A stretch of 17,275 nt of DNA, taken from NCBI GenBank assembly GCA_003545655.1, contig DODJ01000063.1, positions 1 through 17,275 on the forward strand, written 5' to 3'. The translations under genes and the position numbers were made by a program. The notes below the pieces were generated by a model. It was not told the DNA's origin. It made no database searches and saw only the letters and a program-made list of their open reading frames with translations. Source of the DNA: Candidatus Saccharimonadota bacterium (GTDB lineage: Bacteria > Patescibacteriota > Saccharimonadia > Saccharimonadales > Saccharimonadaceae). This document shows, one piece after another, positions 1 to 7,815 of this stretch. Within the stretch, counting starts at the first letter, position 1. Every line of letters begins with the position of its first letter.

Positions 1-1
1 T

Positions 2-1009
2 GAAGAGGAAGTATCAAACCTTACAAGCGCTCAGTTCGCTAGCAGTAGCCTAACAAAATACGACCTCAAGACAATACGCGAGACACCGCACGTAGAGGCA
101 GCCGCTCCGCTGATGGTACTGAAGAGCACAGCCCAGTCAGGCGAGCGAGCAGTTATAAACACCCCTATCGTCGCTACCACTCAAGAGCTCGCTCTTATCA
201 GTGACCTAAAACTTGAAGAAGGAGAATTTCTTGACCCCAACTTAGCGCACCCTACTGCCGTTATCGGCACACAGTTGGCGGTAGACCTTCTTGGCACCGA
301 CCAGGCTGTTGGTCGCACAATAAAAGTAAAGGATCAGTCATTTACCGTAGTTGGGGTACTATCCCGAACCAACGACCCCATCAACTACAATAATATCGAC
401 TTCGATAACGCTCTTATTGTTACGACTGATAGCGGCGAGACGCTTAACCGAGGGGTAAACGCTATCCAACAAATTAACATTAAGGCAGACTCGGTCACCC
501 ACTTGAACACAATTGTCGTCTCGCTTAATAAAGCATTATTAAAAAATCACTACGGTCAAGCCGATTTTAGTATCCTTACTGGCGAGCAGATTGCTCAACC
601 AACCGGAAGGATATTTACCGCCATAGCAGGCGTCTCAGTGGCCATAGCAGCTATATCACTTCTTGTAGGGGGTATAGGCATTATGAATATTATGCTAGTA
701 AACGTTGCTGAACGTACTCGTGAGATAGGTATTCGAAAAGCACTAGGAGCAACAAATAGCGATATCGTCTATCAGTTTTTAATTGAGTCACTCGTGCTCA
801 GTATATTCGGAGGGGTTTTCGGGTATCTGCTTGGCTACGGTATAGCCTTTAGTGTCAGTATGCTACTGACATTTGATGCAGTATTTACCTGGGAAATTGC
901 AGGCATTGCCCTAGGGTTATCGGTAGTCACCGGTGTCATGTTTGGTATCTACCCCGCAGCACGAGCGGCCAGAAAAGACCCTATCGCCGCTTTACGCCAC
1001 TACAACTAA
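2..1009 (+). CDS. MacB/FtsX-type ABC transporter permease, 3' part (5' end outside window)
   Basis: The frame is open to the left edge, so the first ATG in it (base 113) is internal and the true start lies upstream. The visible N-terminal part is the extracytoplasmic MacB-type core domain. The last ~140 residues are an FtsX-type permease domain with three hydrophobic helices, beginning IAGVSVAIAAISLLVGGIGI, ESLVLSIFGGVFGYLLGYGI and GIALGLSVVTGVMFGIYPAA. The signature ERTREIGIRKALGAT sits between the first two, and the protein ends in the usual ARAARKDPIAALR tail. This family works with a LolD/MacB-like ATPase and moves substrates across or out of the membrane (lipoproteins, peptides, drugs) by mechanotransmission. 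The ATPase gene would be expected just upstream but is not in view, and the substrate cannot be told. The stop overlaps the convergent isomerase stop by 4 bp. Confidence 0.93.
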   Translation, partial: EEEVSNLTSAQFASSSLTKYDLKTIRETPHVEAAAPLMVLKSTAQSGERAVINTPIVATTQELALISDLKLEEGEFLDPNLAHPTAVIGTQLAVDLLGTDQAVGRTIKVKDQSFTVVGVLSRTNDPINYNNIDFDNALIVTTDSGETLNRGVNAIQQINIKADSVTHLNTIVVSLNKALLKNHYGQADFSILTGEQIAQPTGRIFTAIAGVSVAIAAISLLVGGIGIMNIMLVNVAERTREIGIRKALGATNSDIVYQFLIESLVLSIFGGVFGYLLGYGIAFSVSMLLTFDAVFTWEIAGIALGLSVVTGVMFGIYPAARAARKDPIAALRHYN

Positions 1010-2067
1010 CGCGGATTGTCAGCAAGCTCTTTCTTAAGACGTTCTATAAGAACGACTGGGGTTGGGTCAACACCATTAAGAATGGCCGCATACGTACTTG
1101 CAAAGTCGGCTAAAATAGCCCCCCATAACAACTGCGCCATGACCGTGTCGCCTCGAAGCTGCAAGCCCTTTGCTTGAGGGCGCTTACCGCTTAGAAGTTT
1201 ATCGCTTAGCTCTACCCTTTGGAGTATCCTCGGTGTATCGAACGACGCAGTGATATCAAACACCGCAAACGGTTTTTCTATAGGATGAGAAGTCCACCCC
1301 ATAAACTCATTATGGTTGAACTCTGGGTATTCATTCCAAAATGCCACATTTTTTGCAGTTTCATTCCAACTAATCTTATACTTATACGCCAACGGGGCAG
1401 TAAGTGGCGTGCCGTAAAATACTGGTATCTTCCCCTCGGTTTCAAGGGCAATCTGTTTTGCGTAGTTTTCGGCTGTTGGTATTTCTGGTAGCCATGTGTC
1501 TGTCTCTTGCCTAAGCCAGCTAGAAAGATGTTCAAGGTCTTCCCCCCACTGCGCTGAAATAACCCCGAAGTTAGCAAGAAGAGCAAACAACCCTCGTAGG
1601 CTACTAATCGTTGCCATGCGCGGTTGCATACCACCCGGCAGGGTAACATGGGCAATGTCAAAACTACCCGCGTGGTCTATAAGTGTTCCACCCGAAGCTA
1701 ATATCGCTAGCTGTGCGCCGCACTTCTCCGCTTGTTCAAGGGTGGCAAGTGTTTCCTCGGTATTCCCAGAATAGCTACTTGCAACGACCAAAGTATGACG
1801 ATTTACATAGTGAGGGAGTTCATACCCTCGAATAATATCAAAAGGAATCGTGAGCTCTGGCTGGAGCACCACCTTGGCAATTAAGGCTGCCAAGGCCGAC
1901 CCACCCATACCCGTAACAACAATGCTCGTAATCTCACGGTCGTCATGCTCACCGTTCCATACGCGCACATCAGCCGTTGCCTGTTCGTACTGAGAGGCAA
2001 TAACCCGCAAAGCACCAGCAGGGTCTTTTTGTTGAATTACGTTTATATCATCTAATATATCTGCCAT
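1006..2067 (-). CDS. Bifunctional phosphoglucose/phosphomannose isomerase (SIS family)
   Basis: Interconverts glucose-6-phosphate or mannose-6-phosphate with fructose-6-phosphate in the cytoplasm, feeding glycolysis and envelope sugar synthesis. Two SIS domains are visible in 353 residues. The first has VTGMGGSALAALI (about 51-63) and VASSYSGNTEETL (95-107), the sugar-phosphate loop. The second carries the conserved NEYPEFNHNEFMGW (245-258) typical of the archaeal/bacterial bifunctional PGI/PMI family (Pyrobaculum-type), which lacks the long classical PGI domains. The QPR near 148-150 matches the family's conserved P-R. I chose the ATG at 2067 because GGTGGGA precedes it at about Shine-Dalgarno distance; an in-frame TTG at 2082 would add MVGID but has no better ribosome site. 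It is divergent from the Pro-rich hypothetical gene and convergent with the permease. Family assignment is secure; the balance of glucose versus mannose activity is not visible. Confidence 0.92.
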   Translation of the reverse strand: MADILDDINVIQQKDPAGALRVIASQYEQATADVRVWNGEHDDREITSIVVTGMGGSALAALIAKVVLQPELTIPFDIIRGYELPHYVNRHTLVVASSYSGNTEETLATLEQAEKCGAQLAILASGGTLIDHAGSFDIAHVTLPGGMQPRMATISSLRGLFALLANFGVISAQWGEDLEHLSSWLRQETDTWLPEIPTAENYAKQIALETEGKIPVFYGTPLTAPLAYKYKISWNETAKNVAFWNEYPEFNHNEFMGWTSHPIEKPFAVFDITASFDTPRILQRVELSDKLLSGKRPQAKGLQLRGDTVMAQLLWGAILADFASTYAAILNGVDPTPVVLIERLKKELADNPR

Positions 2068-2072
2068 ATCTA

Positions 2073-2101
2073 TTCCCACCAATCTGTATCTATGGTACAG
2101 T
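2073..2101 (+). promoter_or_regulatory. Putative promoter of the Pro-rich hypothetical gene
   Basis: TTCCCA (2073-2078), a 17-bp spacer, then TACAGT (2096-2101) preceded by TGG, an extended -10 pattern. It would leave a leader of about 35 nt with a GAGGGTGG ribosome site just before the ATG at 2142. The -35 matches four of six consensus bases, so this is a moderate call. It lies in the divergent gap that must also serve the isomerase. Confidence 0.4.
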
Positions 2102-2141
2102 ATTTCTAAATAAGCATAAAGGTTTTAACTGAGGGTGGGCA

Positions 2142-2681
2142 ATGGATATTACTCCGGATAACGTATCAACACAACCAATTAGCGATGACCAAGAGCTCGC
2201 AAAGGCACTTGCTGGTATATCTCCAGACGAGCCTGACACCCCTACTCCTCCCGCAGAACCAGAGATGCAATTCGAAGAAACTCCTGCATCGACCACAACC
2301 CCAGCGGTTCCACCAGTGGTACTCCCGACTCCCAACACGCCAACACCTGCACCTACACCCACGGCGCCACCAACTACAGAAGCGCCCGCAACACCAGAGA
2401 CACCGCCGTCCGCACCAGTGCAAACTGACACTGGCCTTGAAGGCATAAAGAATGCCGCCCTTGAAGAGCTTCGCCCTCTCATTGACCGTGTCGATCTCCC
2501 TGTTGAGGAGAAGTTCAACACCTACTTAATGCTTATCCGAAGTACCGATGACTCATCGCTCATCGCTCCCGCGCACGCCGCCGCCCAAGCGATTACCGAC
2601 GAAAAGCGTAAGGCTGAAGCACTCCTAGAGATTATCAAGGAAATTGATTACCTTTCACGCAAAGATCAACCAACGACATAG
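2142..2681 (+). CDS. Conserved hypothetical: disordered Pro/Thr-rich region plus helical C-terminal domain
   Basis: I do not recognise a named function. The 179-residue protein has an acidic start (about 1-28) and a low-complexity Pro/Thr/Ala-rich stretch (about 29-95) that is surely disordered. It ends in a compact helical segment (about 98-175) with ALEELRPLIDRVDLPVEEKF, then LIRSTDDSSLIAPAHAAA and EALLEIIKEIDYL. My recollection is that this C-terminal block recurs in Saccharibacteria hypothetical proteins; that is memory, not a search. No signal peptide or membrane segment is visible, so it is probably cytoplasmic. The start is well supported by GAGGGTGG ahead of the ATG. The strong codon periodicity and conserved-looking C-terminus argue for a real gene, and the Gly/Val-rich frame on the opposite strand is its shadow. 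Confidence 0.8.
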   Translation: MDITPDNVSTQPISDDQELAKALAGISPDEPDTPTPPAEPEMQFEETPASTTTPAVPPVVLPTPNTPTPAPTPTAPPTTEAPATPETPPSAPVQTDTGLEGIKNAALEELRPLIDRVDLPVEEKFNTYLMLIRSTDDSSLIAPAHAAAQAITDEKRKAEALLEIIKEIDYLSRKDQPTT

Positions 2682-2719
2682 GTATATCTCACGACACCGC
2701 ACAAACCAGTAATATGCGG

Positions 2720-2725
2720 TACAAT
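2720..2725 (+). promoter_or_regulatory. -10 box for a probable leaderless mRNA (FemAB-1)
   Basis: GGTACAAT ends 8 bases before the ATG at 2734, so transcription would start at or within a base of the start codon. No Shine-Dalgarno is seen and no clear -35. The in-frame GTG at 2728 would lie inside the core promoter and is less likely as the start. Confidence 0.5.
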
Positions 2726-2733
2726 AAGTGGTA

Positions 2734-3768
2734 ATGAACGCCCGCTACGCTACCACTGATGAAATTGCCAATTGGGATACGTTAATCCTACAAAATCCTG
2801 ACGGGGGAAATATCTTCTCTACTTACGAATATAGTGAAATTAAAAAACTCACTCAGTACATGCCGCGATATATTGTCGCCGGCTCGTATGCCGTAACTGT
2901 ACTTGAAAAAAATACACCACCTATTGGCACACTCTGGTATCTGCCAAAGGGGCCAGGTGTTACCTCTACTAAAGAACTCAGCGAGGTGCTCAAGGCTATC
3001 AAACCGCTTGCGCGTAAGGCGCACGCCTTTGTTGTGCGTATTGAATCCGAGCTTGAAAAGTCATCGCAACCCAGCCTTGAGCGAAGCGGATTAAAACCAG
3101 CAAAAGCAATTATCCCAAATCCATCTACGATAACCCTGGACATATCAGCATCACCAGAAGAGCTACTCACCTCCCTACCCCAAAAGGGGCGCCATGCTAT
3201 TCGCAGAGCGGAACGCGATGGGGTAACCATCAAACAAGTCCCCACCACAGTTAAAAACTGCGCCACAATGTACGACCTATTAAAGGGTACTGCGGAAGGG
3301 CAGTTCGGCATTAGAAACCAAGTCTACTACCGTTTCTTTTGGCAAACGTTCAGTAAAGCGGGTCTTGGACAGCTTTTTTTTGCCTACTACGAGGGTGAAG
3401 TTGTTGCAGGGGCTTACGCAATGACGCTTGGAGCAAAGAGCACCTATAAAGACGGGGCATCTGTGCGTGAGCGCACTGCATACGGCGCAAGTCATCTACT
3501 CCAGTGGGAGGTAATAAAATGGGCAAAATCAAAAGGTGCAACACTTCATGATTTTTGCGGCTCTCCACCTAGCGACGAAATACATAACACCGATCACCCC
3601 CACTATGGCGTAGGGCGATTTAAACTATCTTTTAGTAAAAATGTCGTAGACTACATTGGGTGTTATGATCTAGTTGTATCACCTATGCGCTACACTGCTT
3701 GGGTCAAATTTGGCGAGCGGGCACACCGCCACATCTATTACAAACGTACCGGCGATTATTACTACTAG
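2734..3768 (+). CDS. FemAB-family peptidyltransferase (peptidoglycan cross-bridge), copy 1
   Basis: FemAB/MurM-type transferases (GNAT fold) use aminoacyl-tRNA to add amino acids to the stem peptide of lipid-linked peptidoglycan precursors on the cytoplasmic side of the membrane. The 344-residue protein shows the family's basic helix KGRHAIRRAERDGV (151-164), FFAYYEGEVVAGAYAMTLG (about 215-233), the second GNAT-domain helix WEVIKWAKSKGATLHDFCG (258-276) and GVGRFKLSFSKNV (292-304). Length is a little below FemA/MurM (about 400). The long coiled-coil arm of FemX/FemA is not evident, as in many reduced members. It is a distant paralogue of the transferase at 8914-9888. The 3' end abuts the MurE-like gene tail to tail with one base between. 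Which amino acid is added cannot be read from sequence. Confidence 0.85.
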   Translation: MNARYATTDEIANWDTLILQNPDGGNIFSTYEYSEIKKLTQYMPRYIVAGSYAVTVLEKNTPPIGTLWYLPKGPGVTSTKELSEVLKAIKPLARKAHAFVVRIESELEKSSQPSLERSGLKPAKAIIPNPSTITLDISASPEELLTSLPQKGRHAIRRAERDGVTIKQVPTTVKNCATMYDLLKGTAEGQFGIRNQVYYRFFWQTFSKAGLGQLFFAYYEGEVVAGAYAMTLGAKSTYKDGASVRERTAYGASHLLQWEVIKWAKSKGATLHDFCGSPPSDEIHNTDHPHYGVGRFKLSFSKNVVDYIGCYDLVVSPMRYTAWVKFGERAHRHIYYKRTGDYYY

Positions 3769-3769
3769 T

Positions 3770-5101
3770 TTACGTGCGCTTCTTAGTTTTGGCCTTTGGT
3801 TCCTCTGTTTTTAATGCCCGAAGTGCGGTTCGGGCAATCTCCGCCTCGTCCCATGGATACTCACCGTCAAGCCGTTCAATTGTTTTTTCATGCCCCTTAC
3901 CAAGAAGCACTACCATATCGTCCGCACCCTTAGCTAACGTCATGGCATACCCTATCGCTTCTTCACGATCATCAATAAGAAATAGATCTACCCCAACCGT
4001 CTTGCCTTCGCGCGCCGCGCCTTCGGCGATGGCTTCAAGAATCTTCGCACCATCTTCGTCACGATTATCCTCCTCTGTTGCAACTACAACATCAGCAAAA
4101 TGACCCGCTATTTCACCCTGCGCTGCACGCTTATTTTCATCACGACGCCCCGCGGAGCCAAAAACCGCAATAAGCTTCCCCTTCACAAGAGGTCGTACGC
4201 TGGTAAAAAACTTTTCGAACCCGTCGGGGGTGCTCGCAAAATCCACCAATACCCCAAATGACTGCCCCTCATCTATGCGATTCATACGTCCTTCAACGTC
4301 AGTGAGCTTAGCAAGGCCTGTTTCTATTTGCTTCCTAGATAACCCTAACTTTCGTCCAACAGTTAATGCCGCTAAACTGTTGTATACATTAAATTGGCCA
4401 GGTATAGAAAGAGTAACAGAATACCTATCTTTCCCAATTATAGCGGTATACTTTGTACCGTTTTTAGTGGGCTTAATATGTGTAGCCCGAGCATCACCAC
4501 TAGAAATACCATAGGTTTCTACGTTAGCGATTGCTAAAGCGAAGTACGGATGGTTTTCATCATCAGCGTTCACTACCCCATAGCGTAAGCCGTGCTTGTT
4601 TGCAATCTTGAATAGTCTGCGTTTCGCATCACGATACCGCTCGAATGTCCCGTGATATTCTAGGTGGTCATGCGTTAGGTTAGTCATTACAGCAATCTCA
4701 TAGGGTACCCCCCATACACGGTGCTGTGCAAGCGAATGACTTGAAGTTTCTACTATCACCCACTCAACACCCTGCTTAGCAAAATCTCTCAGACGTTTTT
4801 GAAGAATACCTGCTTGCGTTGTAGTCATGTGGAGTTTTGGGTGAATAAGGTCATCCCCTATTCCGTACGCAACAGTACTCATCAAACCAACTTTTATCCC
4901 CGCTTCTTTAAGGAGCGAGTGCAGATAAAAAGAGGTAGTTGTTTTACCGTTCGTGCCCGTTACACCGATAACCCGCACCTTCCTACCCGGAAAGCCATAC
5001 TTAATATTCATAAGTACTGCTTCAGCTAGGTGCCCGTAAGGCTCTATTCTACGGAATACACCTGAAGGGATGATGGATTTTACAATTGTTCGGATATTCA
5101 T
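3770..5101 (-). CDS. murE: MurE-type Mur ligase (UDP-MurNAc-tripeptide synthetase-like), short N-terminus
   Basis: Mur ligases add the third residue (diaminopimelate or lysine) to UDP-MurNAc-L-Ala-D-Glu with ATP. Visible motifs in 443 residues: P-loop GVTGTNGKTTT (46-56), ETSSHSL (118-124), NLTHDHLEYHGTFERYRDAK (141-160) with the usual carbamylated Lys, GQFNVYNSLAA (235-245), GRMNRID (271-277), FGSAGRRDENKR (314-325) and LLGKGHEK (399-406). The P-loop is at about 49 rather than about 115 as in E. coli MurE, so most of the N-terminal UDP-binding domain is missing. The specificity loop, DNPR in diaminopimelate enzymes, reads EDNR (344-347). The start at 5101 is chosen because TATAAT ends 7 bases before it; upstream in-frame codons would sit inside the promoter. 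It follows the SGNH gene on the same strand with a 16-bp gap. Confidence 0.88.
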   Translation of the reverse strand: MNIRTIVKSIIPSGVFRRIEPYGHLAEAVLMNIKYGFPGRKVRVIGVTGTNGKTTTSFYLHSLLKEAGIKVGLMSTVAYGIGDDLIHPKLHMTTTQAGILQKRLRDFAKQGVEWVIVETSSHSLAQHRVWGVPYEIAVMTNLTHDHLEYHGTFERYRDAKRRLFKIANKHGLRYGVVNADDENHPYFALAIANVETYGISSGDARATHIKPTKNGTKYTAIIGKDRYSVTLSIPGQFNVYNSLAALTVGRKLGLSRKQIETGLAKLTDVEGRMNRIDEGQSFGVLVDFASTPDGFEKFFTSVRPLVKGKLIAVFGSAGRRDENKRAAQGEIAGHFADVVVATEEDNRDEDGAKILEAIAEGAAREGKTVGVDLFLIDDREEAIGYAMTLAKGADDMVVLLGKGHEKTIERLDGEYPWDEAEIARTALRALKTEEPKAKTKKRT

Positions 5102-5108
5102 GTGCTCT

Positions 5109-5114
5109 ATTATA
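5109..5114 (-). promoter_or_regulatory. -10 box for a probable leaderless murE mRNA
   Basis: On the minus strand GGTATAAT, with a perfect TATAAT, ends exactly 7 bases before the ATG at 5101, so the expected transcription start is the A of the start codon. There is no Shine-Dalgarno. The promoter starts 3 bases beyond the SGNH stop codon, and its -35 region lies inside that gene. Confidence 0.6.
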
Positions 5115-5117
5115 CCC

Positions 5118-7703
5118 CTAGCCACCCTTTATTCTTGAAAATACCCACCAAGCACAAAGCGCCACACCGCCGCCTGTAACTATAAGGAGTACAACAATAT
5201 ATGCAGTTGGATAGAACTCTTTCTGCGTGTAGTGCCCTTCGGCTTCACTAGTAACAGACAGAACAGAGGAGGGGGCTAAATTATCGAGTATAGGGGCGGT
5301 TCGTTGAATACTCATCGCACCCGAATGTACGCTAACTGGGGATACGGGAGCGATAACAGCACTAGGGGTACGCGTACTACCCCCTGCCTGCGCGACAACA
5401 AGTGGCTGATTATAAGCTACAGAGACTGACTGATAAAATTCTATCGTTTGTCCAATCTCATCTGTTACTTGCACTACCAAGAGATAATACCCCGAGGTTG
5501 TTACCGCTGGTAGTGTAATGGTCGGGCGATGAGTAGATACTGTGAAATCGGCTACTATGTCTTCGCCCCAAGAGAGGGTGGCGCGTATCGGCATGTCAGT
5601 TCGCGCCCTCACAGGAAGGGTTATTTCTAGGATATCCCCAGGGCTATGCGTCCCTTCTGGAGTGAGGGTTGACGATGCCTGTGTTACCTCTCCCTGTACC
5701 TCGCCCTCCCCCCAATAGCTCGACAAAGCTGGTGTTTGCGTATACTCACAGCTATCGCATCGAATTAGCCCCATAGGCCACCATGTTTGCTGTGAAAGCA
5801 CTTGGGCAATGCGCTCGTGTCCAAAGGGGGTTGGATGAAATGACTCTGCGCCTAGTATTTTAAGATTGCTCAAAGCACCACCCACGCCAAAATCATCACC
5901 AAAGCGCACTTCATTCATCGCAGGTGTAGAAGAACTCTCACAGAGACGATGCCCTATGAAGCTGTCCTCTATATTACCGTAGTAAACGCCCTCAGCTAGC
6001 GCAGCCTGACGCACAACTGTGTTGAGTAACAAGATGGTCTCATCCATAAATTTCCGCTCAGCAGCGTCGAACATCATCCCTGTGGCAATAGAACAAACAG
6101 CACCGGGGACTTCATTAATTACCCTTGGATACCCCACGAGAACTATAGCGGTGGCAGGAGAGGCTTGTTTGATTGCCGCCACTGTAGACCGTAGCGTAGT
6201 ATAAAGCCGTTGTACCTCCCTCCCTGCGGCAAGTCGCTTTTCCGGATCGCGCGCCCATTCGCACGTCGATAAAGCAACACAGGCTTTAAGTTTATCTATC
6301 ATACCGACATCATTTCCACCTATGCCCAATGTCACAACCTGTGGTGTATAGCGAGAGATAAACTCCACCTGGCGTATAACACCAGGGGTGTAGGTATGAA
6401 GTGCAGACTCACGAAGGGCATGTGACTCATGCGCCGATAAATCACCTATGCGCTCTCCCTGGCCGGTATACTGTGCAGCGCCAATAACATCAAGTGTACG
6501 TGCACCCGAACATGCTACCGATTCTGAAGAAACTCCCCAATACCCCGCAAGTAGATAGGGATAAGAGCGCATACTTGTATGGCATGTATGTACCCCACTG
6601 TTTGTGAGTGGCTTATAAAAAACATCGTTAGTCTCACCCTCGCCACTAGTAAACGAATCTCCGAGGGCGATATACGGTATTGCCTGGTGTGGCGCTCCGG
6701 CCGCTCCTAAGAGTACCCTTTGTGTTGTATTATTGTTCATTCTAAGTGAGATGGTAAGATGTAACCCATCCGGACTGAACTGAGGCATATATGCACTACC
6801 AAACCCCTCAAACATTTCCCATAAATTAGGATGTACCACTGAGCATACCGCCCCCGAGCCCATATCAACACCCGTATTGGCGCCCTGAGAAGGAACAAGA
6901 CCACAACCATCAGTAACCTCGTAGATGCTAAGCCCAGCATTGCGTTCGGATGCAGCTACATATCTTCCGTCGTTTGAAATAGCAACTTCAAACAAGGGGT
7001 CGTTTCCGTGCCCATAAACACGCCCAGGCCAGGCAATACGACGCAGCTCCATTGTCTCCGTGTTTAATCTTGCAAACCCGTATGAATTAATTTCAAACAC
7101 CGCCCATTTGCCATTACTAGAGAAAGCAAGCGCCCCAACAGTCGGGAGTATGTCACCAAGTGCTATAAGGTGCGGCTCTGTATTGGGGGTGTATTCATAG
7201 TAGTGTGTCATTGACGTCAGGTCGAACTGTCTAGTAATGTGGTCGGAAAAATGACTATACACCGCCGCCCCGTAGCGATGTACTGGTTGAGGATATTGGG
7301 TAATAAGTACGTCACTATGGGGGTTGTACGTACACAACGCTTGATCGACACAGAGCCCTCGCACCTCGTGGTATTGCGCCTCGAAGGGGTGCTTTATGGC
7401 GTACGTTGTCCGAGATTGCGACGAAACATAGCGCGCCATTTGCATATACCCACTCTCTCCGTATACACATGCCTGTTGTGACAAGCCAACCCCCGTAATA
7501 GCAACGAGTTCTTCCCTACCCGTACATGGCATGGCAGGGTACCAAGAAGCACGAGTACTAGCGGAACTTAAGACAGAAACAGGACCGCTCATCCATGTCA
7601 CAGCTTCTTCATCTGTACTTACAGCAAATACATACCCCGCCCCTAGTACAACCACACAAAGCGCAGCACTACTTATTCCAACCACTTTCCTCGCCCACCC
7701 CAT
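5118..7703 (-). CDS. Membrane-anchored exported protein: beta-propeller-like domain plus SGNH/GDSL hydrolase
   Basis: An 861-residue protein. An N-terminal signal/anchor (about 8-27, ISSAALCVVVLGAGYVFA) is followed by a region with three beta-propeller-like blade motifs: VGALAFSSNGKWAVFE (about 189), FEVAISNDGRYVAAS (about 238) and MPQFSPDGLHLTIS (about 306). The SGNH hydrolase domain has block I ALGDSFTSGEGE (346-357, nucleophile Ser350), GIGGNDVG (460-467, oxyanion Asn464) and AESFHPTPFGHERIA (619-633, catalytic His623, Glu in place of the common Asp three residues earlier). A beta-sandwich-like region (about 690-765), a Ser/Pro linker and a C-terminal membrane helix (832-850) with short basic tail follow. 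It is therefore an extracytoplasmic esterase or lipase held at both ends. The substrate is unknown; lipid or cell-wall ester are possibilities. The ATG at 7703 follows GGAGG; the long upstream extension of this frame overlaps the tsaD promoter and is rejected. Confidence 0.85.
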   Translation of the reverse strand: MGWARKVVGISSAALCVVVLGAGYVFAVSTDEEAVTWMSGPVSVLSSASTRASWYPAMPCTGREELVAITGVGLSQQACVYGESGYMQMARYVSSQSRTTYAIKHPFEAQYHEVRGLCVDQALCTYNPHSDVLITQYPQPVHRYGAAVYSHFSDHITRQFDLTSMTHYYEYTPNTEPHLIALGDILPTVGALAFSSNGKWAVFEINSYGFARLNTETMELRRIAWPGRVYGHGNDPLFEVAISNDGRYVAASERNAGLSIYEVTDGCGLVPSQGANTGVDMGSGAVCSVVHPNLWEMFEGFGSAYMPQFSPDGLHLTISLRMNNNTTQRVLLGAAGAPHQAIPYIALGDSFTSGEGETNDVFYKPLTNSGVHTCHTSMRSYPYLLAGYWGVSSESVACSGARTLDVIGAAQYTGQGERIGDLSAHESHALRESALHTYTPGVIRQVEFISRYTPQVVTLGIGGNDVGMIDKLKACVALSTCEWARDPEKRLAAGREVQRLYTTLRSTVAAIKQASPATAIVLVGYPRVINEVPGAVCSIATGMMFDAAERKFMDETILLLNTVVRQAALAEGVYYGNIEDSFIGHRLCESSSTPAMNEVRFGDDFGVGGALSNLKILGAESFHPTPFGHERIAQVLSQQTWWPMGLIRCDSCEYTQTPALSSYWGEGEVQGEVTQASSTLTPEGTHSPGDILEITLPVRARTDMPIRATLSWGEDIVADFTVSTHRPTITLPAVTTSGYYLLVVQVTDEIGQTIEFYQSVSVAYNQPLVVAQAGGSTRTPSAVIAPVSPVSVHSGAMSIQRTAPILDNLAPSSVLSVTSEAEGHYTQKEFYPTAYIVVLLIVTGGGVALCAWWVFSRIKGG

Positions 7704-7716
7704 ATAGCCTCCAATT

Positions 7717-7745
7717 CTTATAGTTAGCTTAGGGCTTACTGATAA
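7717..7745 (-). promoter_or_regulatory. Putative promoter of the SGNH hydrolase gene
   Basis: On the minus strand TTATCA (7745-7740), 17-bp spacer, TATAAG (7722-7717). Both hexamers are imperfect but correctly spaced. The resulting leader would be very short yet long enough to contain GGAGG ahead of the ATG at 7703. Confidence 0.35.
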
Positions 7746-7799
7746 TTTTAAGTATTCTCTCAGCAAAACACAAGAATAAACGTATAAACCACAACGGCG

Positions 7800-7808
7800 T
7801 GCTACAAT
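7800..7808 (+). promoter_or_regulatory. Extended -10 for a probable leaderless tsaD mRNA
   Basis: TGCTACAAT, an extended -10, ends 7 bases before the ATG at 7816. Transcription would begin at the A of the start codon. There is no Shine-Dalgarno between them (ATAACAG). The same TGCTACAAT precedes the tRNA-Ser gene. Confidence 0.55.
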
Positions 7809-7815
7809 ATAACAG

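Noticed and set aside
2090..2521. Gly/Val/Ser-rich frame opposite the Pro-rich gene
   Set aside because: It is the reverse complement of Pro/Thr/Ala codons; it has no ribosome site, and the plus-strand gene has a strong one and a conserved-looking C-terminus.
5102..5125. Upstream start for murE giving an N-terminal MARGIIEH extension
   Set aside because: These codons overlap the SGNH stop region and the perfect TATAAT box, which fixes the start at 5101.
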